Shown here: piece by piece, positions 8,505 through 15,865 of the stretch
How the letters are laid out: the number at the start of each line of letters is the position of its first letter
Numbering within the stretch: position 1 is the stretch's first letter
Assembly: GCF_029502005.1 (NCBI RefSeq)
Contig: NZ_JAMQOT010000001.1
Span: forward strand, 1 to 64,000
Length of the DNA: 64,000 nucleotides
From: Natrinema salsiterrestre
GTDB lineage: Archaea; Halobacteriota; Halobacteria; Halobacteriales; Natrialbaceae
Direction of reading: 5' to 3'
The notes under the pieces: model-generated
Told to the model about the DNA's origin: nothing
What the model saw: only the letters and a program-made list of their open reading frames with translations
Databases searched by the model: none
Program-made: the position numbers and the translations under genes

Positions 8505-10985
8505 TTAGTTCTGGCGGCGGAGTGCCAGCATTGCTGCGCCGAGCAGCGCGACGAGTGCGACGCCGACACCGAAGCCGGGCGTTCCGTCGGAGCCGCCGTC
8601 GTCCGAGCTACCGTCGTCGGACCCGCTTTCGTCGGAGCCACCGGATTCGTCACCGGATCCGCTACCGGATTCGCTACCGGATTCGTCATCGGATTCTTCG
8701 CTGACTGTCAGCGTGCCGGACTCTTCGCTTTCGCCGTCAACGATCAGTTCCCACTCGTAATCGCCTTTCTCAGCGGTCTCGAGGAGCGTTTCGTTGACAA
8801 TCGTCTCGGAACCGTTGCCGTCGAGTTCGACGGTGTCGTTGTAGAGCGTCTCACCGTCGAAGACGAATTCGACGTCTTCGGATTTGCTGACGTCGTTGGG
8901 GTTCTCGACTTCGACCGTTCCAGTCACGTTGTCCCCGACCATCGGCTCTTCAGGGTCGGTCGAGACATCGTAGTTGAACGACTGGAGTGCGTCGCCGGCA
9001 ATCGTTTTGCCGTTGAGACTGTCGCTTGCACCGCCGTCTTCCTCAGCGTCGAGGGAGTACGGGATGCCTTCGCTGTATTCGCTGAGATCGTGAGCGATCT
9101 CGAAGGACCCGTCGTCGGCAACGTACGCGCTTTCGGACTGCGTGAAGTTACCGGACGAACGGAGTCGGTCGCTGACTTCCGTGCCGGGCGCAACGTTGGT
9201 GTCGCCGGTCACGGCTGCCGTAGCGGACGCGGGCAGTTCTTCGTTACTGTCGTCGAGATCGAACTCGCGATCCTCGAGGTCGAAGGAGTCGGTGGACTCC
9301 TCATTTTCTTCGTCTTCCTGGGCCTCTTCGCTCGCGTATTCCCATTCGTGGTCGATGTTGAGCGAGACGTCGTAGGTCTCCTCGGTCGGGAGGTCGTCTT
9401 CGACGTCAGCGTCGTCCTGAATCGAGCTGTAGTCGACGTGGAACAGCATCGTTTCCGTGGACTGGTTCGACTCGATGATCTCGACGTGATCACCGATGTA
9501 GTTGTCATCGCCGTCGGTAGTGGTCCACTCCGGCGGGTTCGCGTTCGGTCCGCTGTCCTCGCCAGAGATGGTCAGGTTGAAGTTTTCACCAGTGAGTCCA
9601 GCGTCTTCGAACGTCTCCGCATCATCGTCGGCGAAGAAGGCGTGGAGACTGTCGCTGCTGACAGAGACCAGGAGGCCGTCGTCTTGAGCGACCGTATCAG
9701 TGTCCGAGATGTTCTCGTCTTCGATCAGTCCCGCGATCGTCTGCTCGTCGGAGTCGAAGTCCCGAATGTCACTGATGCTGTCTGCGGGCGCGACCTGTGC
9801 TTGCACAGCGTCAGAGTTGAGCGTCTGACGGTTCTCGAGCGTCAGGTACGAGGTATCCTCTTCGTTGTCATCGTACACCTCTTCATTGTCCGCGTCGAAA
9901 TCGGTCGAGACCGAAAGCGGATAGTCTCCGGTACCGAGAGCGTCGAGGTCATCAATTGCGTCGGCAGCCACAACCTCGACCGAGTCGTCGCCAGCTGCTG
10001 TGTATGCGTCTGCGCCGTTGAGAGTAGCTGCGTCTCCGCTGGCGGCCGCAACGGTGTTCATCTGGACGAGGACAGTCCCGGTTTCGTCTTCGTTACTGTC
10101 GTCGTCGGTGACTTTGAGAGTGGCCTCGTAGCCGGCCTCATCCATGGTACCGACCTTGAGATAGCCGGTGTCAGTCTCCGAGAGGTCGACACCGATCACA
10201 GCCGTGTTCGTGCGCGTTTCCAGAACGTCCGAATCGGAGAACTCGATGCCCCCAGCCTGTCCTTCGACCACTTCGATCGAAAGGTTCGCTTCGGCGGACG
10301 TATCGGTCGACTCGAGGCTGAAATTGTACTCACCGGTATCGATGCCGGAGAAGTCCGCATCGTACTTCCCGTCGTTGACGTCCTCGAGAGTGAGGACCTC
10401 TCCATCATCGTCCTCCTGCGCGGTCGTGAAGGACTCGTTAAAGATGTTGTGAAGGTCATCGTCGTCGAGACCGTCAGCACTGATGTTCAGGTCGTATTCT
10501 GCGCGGTTGGTGTCGATCTCGAGAGTCGCATTCTCGTTATCGTCGACCGTGTCGTCCTCGAACTCAGCGGTACGGAAATCCATATTTCGGAGTTCGAAGG
10601 ATCGGTCTTCGTCCGATGTATCTCCGTTGTTAGGTCCGTTGATGTAATAATATCCGGTTTCGTAGCCGGTGGTGTCCAGCTCGTGTGTACTGCCATCGGC
10701 AGTGAATTCGTCCTCGAACCGGTCACCTTCGGCTTCACCGTCGCTGTCGAAATCGTCGGCGAAACGGATATCGTAGTCACTACCGTCGTCGAGTCCGGTA
10801 ATAGTGACTGTCTGCCCCTCATAGAAGCCGCTCGAGGAGTCACCATCTGAGTCTTCGAACTGTGCGTTTTCGGCCGCCGCCGCTCCGCCCACGAATGCAG
10901 TGGACATGGCGACAACGGAAAGTACCATAAGCGCGGCCAGGATCGCTGCTCGACCCTTCTCGCGATAGGTTATCTCGTTTGTCAT
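8505..10985 (-). CDS. S-layer/major surface glycoprotein paralogue 1 (BGTF-type domain, PGF-CTERM)
   Basis: An 826-residue exported glycoprotein likely to form or join the S-layer. The N-terminus (MTNEITYREKGRAAILAAL, cleavage after GGAAAA) is the haloarchaeal surface-glycoprotein signal peptide. The mature chain is beta-rich and very acidic with about 13 N-x-S/T sequons, and no catalytic motif. A stalk rich in S, G, D and E (about 750-795) leads to PGFGVG, a hydrophobic helix and RRQN, the archaeosortase PGF-CTERM anchor. It is a tandem paralogue of the next gene, similar over the whole length. It has its own promoter and a leader of about 110 nt. Which paralogue dominates the lattice cannot be told from sequence. 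Confidence 0.9.
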   Translation of the reverse strand: MTNEITYREKGRAAILAALMVLSVVAMSTAFVGGAAAAENAQFEDSDGDSSSGFYEGQTVTITGLDDGSDYDIRFADDFDSDGEAEGDRFEDEFTADGSTHELDTTGYETGYYYINGPNNGDTSDEDRSFELRNMDFRTAEFEDDTVDDNENATLEIDTNRAEYDLNISADGLDDDDLHNIFNESFTTAQEDDDGEVLTLEDVNDGKYDADFSGIDTGEYNFSLESTDTSAEANLSIEVVEGQAGGIEFSDSDVLETRTNTAVIGVDLSETDTGYLKVGTMDEAGYEATLKVTDDDSNEDETGTVLVQMNTVAAASGDAATLNGADAYTAAGDDSVEVVAADAIDDLDALGTGDYPLSVSTDFDADNEEVYDDNEEDTSYLTLENRQTLNSDAVQAQVAPADSISDIRDFDSDEQTIAGLIEDENISDTDTVAQDDGLLVSVSSDSLHAFFADDDAETFEDAGLTGENFNLTISGEDSGPNANPPEWTTTDGDDNYIGDHVEIIESNQSTETMLFHVDYSSIQDDADVEDDLPTEETYDVSLNIDHEWEYASEEAQEDEENEESTDSFDLEDREFDLDDSNEELPASATAAVTGDTNVAPGTEVSDRLRSSGNFTQSESAYVADDGSFEIAHDLSEYSEGIPYSLDAEEDGGASDSLNGKTIAGDALQSFNYDVSTDPEEPMVGDNVTGTVEVENPNDVSKSEDVEFVFDGETLYNDTVELDGNGSETIVNETLLETAEKGDYEWELIVDGESEESGTLTVSEESDDESGSESGSGSGDESGGSDESGSDDGSSDDGGSDGTPGFGVGVALVALLGAAMLALRRQN

Positions 10986-11083
10986 TTATGTTTTTAGTAT
11001 TGTATTTCGGTTGGTTAGCACACGATTCGTCTGAAGGCGACCGTCCGCGTGGTATCGACGGTTCATCGTCCACCGACGGGCCT

Positions 11084-11127
11084 CCGGGTAGGGGTAATAG
11101 AACGGTCTTTCCACTCAAGTAATAAGT
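11084..11127 (-). promoter_or_regulatory. S-layer gene 1 promoter and conserved leader start
   Basis: Minus-strand acttattac (11118-11127) is the likely TATA box. About 25-30 nt downstream lies acccctacccgg (11084-11095), a 12-mer conserved exactly upstream of S-layer gene 2 (14644-14655). The predicted mRNA has a 5' leader of roughly 100-110 nt, unlike the leaderless genes nearby. Confidence 0.5.
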
Positions 11128-11368
11128 TTTGTGTTCTATTACTATAGTATTGCATCAATCTATTTTTCACTGTACGCGCGTGCGAAGCCTTCGTGATCTG
11201 TTCACGATACTCACATAATCACAGTCGGAAGCGGAATGGGAGTTCGATGAATTCATTTCAGTTTGGGGTAACCCACAGAACGCCGAAATGGTACCAGACA
11301 AAGCGCGTCGCCCGAGAGCGAGCTTCCGGGGTAGGGACCGTAGTTTTTCTCCTCCCACGGCGTGCTTT

Positions 11369-11401
11369 TGCGGAAGAAGCGGACCCGGCGGCGAACGACT
11401 G
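11369..11401 (+). pseudogene. Remnant of the trxB 3' end carried by the tandem duplication
   Basis: Thirty-three bases here match the last codons of trxB at 7890-7925 (tgcgga(a/g)gaagcgga then c/g ccggcggc), with a 3-base deletion and the TGA stop changed to TGG. The sequence directly beyond continues to match trxB's downstream region. It is a non-functional fragment that marks the left end of duplication copy B. Confidence 0.7.
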
Positions 11402-11402
11402 G

Positions 11403-11971
11403 CGACGACCTCGACAACAGACGAGAGCCGTCATTCCGAACGCATCCGGTAGTTGCGTCTCATCGTGCGACCTCGTTTTCGAGAAGTCGATCGTGATTCA
11501 ACGACCACTCAGCACAGTACGCGTCACCAGTGAGTTCATCACGTCGTCGAACGGCGACTCAGCAGCTCGAAGTACACGAGTGTGCTGGCGACAGTATCGA
11601 GAGCAACTAGTTGATCGGGGAGCAAACCGGATCTACAGCCGGGATAGGTACGCGTGCTCGACGAGAGATGTGGAGATCCAGTCGAGACGGCGACTGGGTC
11701 TCGATAGGTGGCTGCAACTCACGACTGCAGTTCGGTCTTGGTGAGTTACTCGAGCGCATTCGGCCGCGATACGGTATCAGGGTAGTCTCAAATCACGGTA
11801 CTTTTCTGCACTCATCGGACGCTGAATCTCGTACTCTCTGTTTCGACCGCCGAGTACGGCAGTGATTCCGCGTCACTCGTTCGTATCAACTCGGTCGCCG
11901 ATACGCCGTCAGTAAATCGGTTACGACCAGTTGCTGAGTGACACGACGCTGTCGCTGGGTGGTGTAGCGTC
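11403..11971. repeat. Duplicated intergenic segment, copy B
   Basis: Counterpart of 7927-8451, lying between the S-layer gene 2 terminator and the S-layer gene 1 promoter. It has no credible coding sequence. About 38 bases near 11903-11940 are absent from copy A, and the last 30 bases before the terminator are nearly identical in both. Confidence 0.6.
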
Positions 11972-12012
11972 CAATAAAAGAAACCGCGGAAGTTAGGGCC
12001 GGCGTGAGCCGG
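11972..12012 (-). terminator. Hairpin-T terminator of S-layer gene 2
   Basis: Same ccggc-tcac-gccgg hairpin (11999-12012) and downstream tttcttttattgg as after S-layer gene 1, positioned just beyond the stop codon. Termination here would separate the two paralogous transcripts. Confidence 0.6.
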
Positions 12013-12024
12013 TGGTTCGACAGC

Positions 12025-14541
12025 TTAGTTCTGGCGGCGGAGTGCCAGCATGGCTGCGCCGAGCAGCGCGACGAGTGCGACGCCGACACCGAAGCCGGGC
12101 GTTCCGTCGGAGCTACCGGAGTCGTCCGAGCCGGAATCGTCGCTACCGGAGTCGTCCGAGCCGGAATCGTCGCTACCGGAGTCGTCCGAGCCGGAATCGT
12201 CGCTACCGGAGTCGTCGGACTCCTCAGCAACGGTCAGCGTGCCGGACTCTTCGGTTTCGCCGTCAACGATCAGTTCCCACTCGTAGTCGCCTGCTTCGGC
12301 GTCTTCGAGAAGGGTTGCGTCGACCGAGGTGCTTGCGCCGCCCTCGAGTTCGACGGTGTCGTTGTAGAGCGTCTCACCGTCGAAGACGAATTCGACGTCT
12401 TCGGAGACGGCTCCCTCATCGTTGGGGTTCTCAACAGCGATCGTACCCGTGACGTCGTCGCCAACGACCGGTTCTGCTGGGTCGGGGGTGACGTCGTAGG
12501 TCAGCGACTGCAGTTCTTCGCCGCCGATCGTTTTGCCGTTGAGACTGTCACTTGCACCGCCGTCTTCCTCGGCGTTGAGGGAGTACGGGATGTCAGCGCT
12601 GTATTCGCTGAGATCGTGAGCGATCTCGAAGGTTCCGTCGTCGGCAACGTACGCGCTTTCGGACTGCGTGAAGTTACCGGACGAGCGGAGTCGATCCGTG
12701 ACTTCCGTGCCGGGCGCAACGTTAGTCTCGCCGCTCACGGTCGCCGTGGCGGACGCGGGCAGTTCTTCGTTGCTGCTGTCGAGGTCGAACTCACGGTCCT
12801 CGAGGGTGACGGTGTCCGTAGACACTTCGTCTTCCTCGTTGTCCTGGGCCTCATCGCTTGCGTATTCCCAGTCCTGGTCGACGTTGAGCGAGACATCGTA
12901 GGTCTCGTCAGTCGAGATGTTGTCGGTGACGTTGAGATCAGCGTTATCGTAGTCGCTCTGGATTCCCACGTAGTTGATGTGGAACAGCATCGTTCCAGTA
13001 GACTGGTTCGATTCGACGATCTCGACGTTGTCACCGATGTAGTTATCAGTAACAGTGTCGTTACCGGTGGTAGTCCACTCCGGCGGGTTCGCGTTCGGTC
13101 CGCTGTCCTCGCCAGAGATGGTCAGGTTGAAAGCGGAGGTATTGAGTCCAGCCTCTTCGAACGTCTCTGCATCGTCATCAGCGAAGAAGGCGTGGAGACT
13201 GTCGCTGTCAACCGAGACCAGGAGGCCGTCGTTCTGAGCGACCGTGTCAGTTTCCGAGATGTTCTCGTCTTCGATCAGTCCCGCGATCGTCTGATCGTCG
13301 GGGTCGAAGTTCTGAATGTCACTGAGGCTGTCTGCGGGCGCTGTGTGCGCCGTCACAGCATCAGAGCCGAGCGCCTCACGCTGTTCGAGCGTCAGGTATG
13401 AGGTGTCCTGTTCGTTGTCATCGTAGACGGACGGACTGCCATCTTCCCAGTCGCTCGAGACGGAGAGCGGGTAGTCTCCCGTACCGAGGCTGTTGAGATC
13501 GTCGTTACCGTCGATAGCTACGACCTCGACAGAGTCGTCGGTGTCGGCCGTCGTGAACGCACCTGAGCTGTCGACAGTAGCCGCGTTACCATCCATCGCG
13601 GCTGCGATGGTGTTCATCTGGACGAGGACAGTACCGGTTTCGTCTTCGTTACTGTCGTCGTCGGTGACTTTGAGGGTGGCCTCGTAGCCGGCCTCATCTA
13701 TCGTACCAACCTTGAGGTAGCCGGTGTCAGTATCCGTGAGATCGACACCGATCACAGCCGTGTTCGTGCGCGTCTCGATGACGTCCGAGCTGGAGAATTC
13801 GATTCCACCAGCCTGACCTTCGGTCACTTCGATCGAAGCGTTCGTCTCGGCGGACGTATCGTTCGATTCGATGCTGAAGTTGTACTCACCAGTGTCGATA
13901 TCGGTGAAGTTCGCGTTGAACTCTCCGTCTTCAACGTTCTGGAGGGTGAGGACTTCTTCTTCCTCGTCATACATTGCAGTGTTGAAGTCCTCACCGAAGA
14001 TGCTGTCGAGGTTATCTTCGTCGAGGCCGTCAGCACTGACGTTCAGATCGTAGGTCCCACGGTTGGTGTCGAGTTCGAACGTTGCGTTCTCGTCGTTGTC
14101 AACCGTGTCGTCCGCGAATCCAGCTGTGCGGAACTCCATGCTGCGGAGTTCGAAGGAACGGTTTTCGTCAGATTCACCAGCGTCGTTGGGGCCGCTGATG
14201 TAGTAGTAACCAGTTTCGTAGCCGGTGGTGTCCAGTTCGTGCGTACTGCCATCGGCAGTAAACTCGTCTTCGAACCGGTCATTTTCGGCTTCACCGTTAT
14301 TGTCGAAATCCTCAGCGTATCGGATATCGTACTGATCTCCGTCGTTGAGACCGGTGATTGTGACGGTCTGGCCTTCGTAGAAGCCAGACGCGACGTTACC
14401 ATCTGAGTCTTCGAATTCCGCGTTTTCGGCCGCCGCCGCTCCGCCCGCGAACGCTGCGGACATGGCGACAACGGATAGTACCATAAGCGCGGCAAGGATC
14501 ATTGCACGACCCTTCTCGCGATAGGTTATGTCGTCTGTCAT
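12025..14541 (-). CDS. S-layer/major surface glycoprotein paralogue 2 (BGTF-type domain, PGF-CTERM)
   Basis: An 838-residue exported glycoprotein paralogous to the 826-residue product downstream. It has the same surface-glycoprotein signal peptide (MTDDITYREKGRAMILAAL...), the same acidic beta-rich ectodomain with blocks such as SGFYEGQTVTITGL and ATLKVTDDDSNEDETGTVLVQMNT, about 15 sequons, and an identical PGF-CTERM end. The main differences are substitutions in the middle and a stalk built from a regular DDSGS repeat encoded by a perfect 30-bp tandem repeat. It is transcribed from its own promoter and ends at its own hairpin. Sequons are not fully shared, so the glycan pattern would differ between paralogues. 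Confidence 0.9.
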   Translation of the reverse strand: MTDDITYREKGRAMILAALMVLSVVAMSAAFAGGAAAAENAEFEDSDGNVASGFYEGQTVTITGLNDGDQYDIRYAEDFDNNGEAENDRFEDEFTADGSTHELDTTGYETGYYYISGPNDAGESDENRSFELRSMEFRTAGFADDTVDNDENATFELDTNRGTYDLNVSADGLDEDNLDSIFGEDFNTAMYDEEEEVLTLQNVEDGEFNANFTDIDTGEYNFSIESNDTSAETNASIEVTEGQAGGIEFSSSDVIETRTNTAVIGVDLTDTDTGYLKVGTIDEAGYEATLKVTDDDSNEDETGTVLVQMNTIAAAMDGNAATVDSSGAFTTADTDDSVEVVAIDGNDDLNSLGTGDYPLSVSSDWEDGSPSVYDDNEQDTSYLTLEQREALGSDAVTAHTAPADSLSDIQNFDPDDQTIAGLIEDENISETDTVAQNDGLLVSVDSDSLHAFFADDDAETFEEAGLNTSAFNLTISGEDSGPNANPPEWTTTGNDTVTDNYIGDNVEIVESNQSTGTMLFHINYVGIQSDYDNADLNVTDNISTDETYDVSLNVDQDWEYASDEAQDNEEDEVSTDTVTLEDREFDLDSSNEELPASATATVSGETNVAPGTEVTDRLRSSGNFTQSESAYVADDGTFEIAHDLSEYSADIPYSLNAEEDGGASDSLNGKTIGGEELQSLTYDVTPDPAEPVVGDDVTGTIAVENPNDEGAVSEDVEFVFDGETLYNDTVELEGGASTSVDATLLEDAEAGDYEWELIVDGETEESGTLTVAEESDDSGSDDSGSDDSGSDDSGSDDSGSDDSGSDDSGSSDGTPGFGVGVALVALLGAAMLALRRQN
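12121..12210. repeat. Perfect 30-bp tandem repeat, three units
   Basis: Three identical 30-bp units (12121-12150, 12151-12180, 12181-12210), with partial units on each side, encode the DSGS stalk of S-layer gene 2. Unit length is a multiple of three, so gain or loss of units would change stalk length without a frameshift. Confidence 0.9.
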
Positions 14542-14643
14542 TATGTTGTTGTATTATCGTTGTATTTCGGTTAGTTAGCGATCGATTCATCGGGAGTGCG
14601 AGTCATCGTCGGCACCGCATCGATTCCGACTTCGGGACTCACA

Positions 14644-14686
14644 CCGGGTAGGGGTGTTCCATTCTTTTTAAGCTTTGAGTAATAAG
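14644..14686 (-). promoter_or_regulatory. S-layer gene 2 promoter and conserved leader start
   Basis: Minus-strand cttattac (about 14679-14686) and gcttaaaaag (14663-14672) are candidate TATA boxes. acccctacccgg at 14644-14655 is identical to the 12-mer upstream of S-layer gene 1. The predicted leader is about 100 nt. Confidence 0.5.
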
Positions 14687-14690
14687 CTTT

Positions 14691-14979
14691 CTGGAAACAC
14701 AGTCCGCTGATATTACTCGGTAAGAACCTACTAATCGACGTGCTAAAGTCCATTTCCAGCACTAATAGTGTGGTGTGGGAGATATCAATCACTCAATATC
14801 TATGCCGGCGGTCTGCTGGTCTTGTTGCTATTATATCATTTAATGGCGTGACCGTTAGCCGGGGCTGTTTTCATGGTCCGGTATCAGACCTCTCGGTAAT
14901 AGATTATTACCAAAATTACATATCTAAAACCAGTAAGCTTGGAAATAAGAAAGTGGACAGAGATTTAATATAAATGGCG
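14691..14979. other. AT-rich intergenic region with a perfect inverted repeat
   Basis: This 290-base gap between S-layer gene 2 and the TetR gene is distinctly less G+C rich than its surroundings. It includes ggtaata-gat-tattacc at 14895-14911 (7-base arms, 3-base spacer). A 77-codon plus-strand open frame inside it has no family resemblance and an atypical composition. Most likely a regulatory spacer; a remnant of transferred DNA is possible. Confidence 0.4.
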
Positions 14980-15594
14980 CTACTGGCTGCGCTCTCGCGC
15001 GTGTACGAGCGAATCGAGATATGAGTCGAGTTCAGCGTGAACGTCCGTGAGCCACTCGTCGTCGTCAGTACTCGAGCGCCGCAGGACCGTCCCGATAAAC
15101 ACCGTCTGCAGCGTCTCGGCGATGGCGTCCGGATCGCACTCGCGGAACGCACCGCTATCGATTCCCGCCCGGAGAACCGTTGCCAGTGACTCTTTGAAAA
15201 TTCGGTCGCTTCTGGTGAAGTGCTCCCGATACTCCGAGTCGTGGACCGCACGGGCCCGAAGCTCGAGGATCGTTGTCAGAAATCCGTGCCACTCGTCGTC
15301 GACGTCGGTCGCGAACCACCACTCGAGAATCTCCTCGAGTTGCCCTTTCGGGTCGTCGACTGCGTCGTTTCCGAACTCGGATTCGAACTGCTCAAGGAGG
15401 TATTCGAGACACGCGAGTACCAGCGCGTCCTTGTTCTCGTAGTGATGATAGACGAGTGATGGACTCTGCTCGAGTTCGTCGCCGATCGTCTGCATCGTCA
15501 GACCGGCGTAGCCGTGCTCGTTGAGACTCCGATAGGTCGCCGCCAGAATCTTTTCGCGGGTGTCCGTCGGATCGTCGAAGACGTCACTGGGCAC
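14980..15594 (-). CDS. TetR/AcrR family transcription regulator
   Basis: A 204-residue repressor-type protein. Residues 12-58 are the TetR HTH (REKILAATYRSLNEHGYAGL then MQTIGDELEQSPSLVYHHYENKDAL). The remainder is an all-helical ligand-binding and dimerisation domain with variable sequence, so the inducer is unknown. The start is a GTG. It diverges from the COG1361/RND exporter genes, and a palindrome between them (15728-15743) is its probable operator, implying that it represses the exporter until a substrate binds. Confidence 0.9.
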   Translation of the reverse strand: MPSDVFDDPTDTREKILAATYRSLNEHGYAGLTMQTIGDELEQSPSLVYHHYENKDALVLACLEYLLEQFESEFGNDAVDDPKGQLEEILEWWFATDVDDEWHGFLTTILELRARAVHDSEYREHFTRSDRIFKESLATVLRAGIDSGAFRECDPDAIAETLQTVFIGTVLRRSSTDDDEWLTDVHAELDSYLDSLVHARERSQ

Positions 15595-15727
15595 TGTCGT
15601 CCACCTCCCGCCTCATCTTCGCTACCGAGTCGGACCGCGGGAGGCGCGAGTCGGTCGGGAACGCCACTATTGAGTCGTACGGGATCATTCAGCGATACAT
15701 CACGCTACGGTGGTATAATCGATTTGA

Positions 15728-15755
15728 TTGAACGTTCATTCAAAGAAGTTATACC
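15728..15755 (+). promoter_or_regulatory. Putative TetR operator and adjacent TATA box for the exporter operon
   Basis: tgaacgttca (15729-15738) is a perfect 10-base palindrome within the near-symmetric ttgaacgttcattcaa (15728-15743). Immediately downstream, gttatacc (15748-15755) has the form of a TATA box and lies about 27 nt before an ATG at 15779. Repressor binding next to the TATA box would block TBP/TFB access. Confidence 0.55.
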
Positions 15756-15778
15756 GGTGGCGTCCCGCTTGTATTGCA

Positions 15779-15865
15779 ATGAGTGACGGTCAGTTTCGCG
15801 AACATATTTTTCGAGAAACGTGGGCGATAGCGACGGTCGAGTCGAACGCGGGGTGGTGTTGGTGA
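15779..15865 (+). CDS. Possible 28-codon leader ORF overlapping the exporter operon start
   Basis: An ATG at 15779 sits exactly where a leaderless message from the 15748-15755 TATA box would begin. It opens a 28-codon frame whose TGA (15863-15865) overlaps the GTG at 15862, where the signal peptide of the next protein starts (GTGA overlap). This geometry allows translational coupling. The encoded peptide resembles nothing I know, and a second AT-rich element at 15803-15809 could instead start transcription downstream. Confidence 0.3.
   Translation: MSDGQFREHIFRETWAIATVESNAGWCW

Larger units (their letters stand above)
7890..11130. repeat. Tandem duplication, copy A (end of trxB, intergenic, S-layer gene 1, promoter)
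   Basis: Copy A of a direct duplication of about 3.3 kb. It runs from the last 12 codons of trxB through the trxB/S-layer intergenic region, the whole S-layer gene and its leader and promoter. Every segment has a diverged, collinear counterpart in copy B (11369-14690). Near the terminators the copies are almost identical; the intergenic part is clearly related but more diverged. Confidence 0.8.
11369..14690. repeat. Tandem duplication, copy B (trxB tail remnant, intergenic, S-layer gene 2, promoter)
   Basis: Copy B of the duplication described at 7890-11130, in the same order and orientation. The 11131-11368 stretch between the two copies holds no counterpart and no gene I recognise. Confidence 0.8.

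Noticed and set aside
12121-12210. Possible CRISPR-like array
   Set aside because: Units are contiguous 30-bp tandem repeats with no spacers and lie within an S-layer coding sequence.
9090-13401. Long plus-strand frames opposite both S-layer genes (586 and 465 codons)
   Set aside because: Antisense shadows produced by codon bias of the S-layer genes; both repeat similar nonsense because the genes are paralogues.
14740-14973. 77-codon frame in the AT-rich gap
   Set aside because: No similarity, unusual composition for this genome, no promoter at the right distance.
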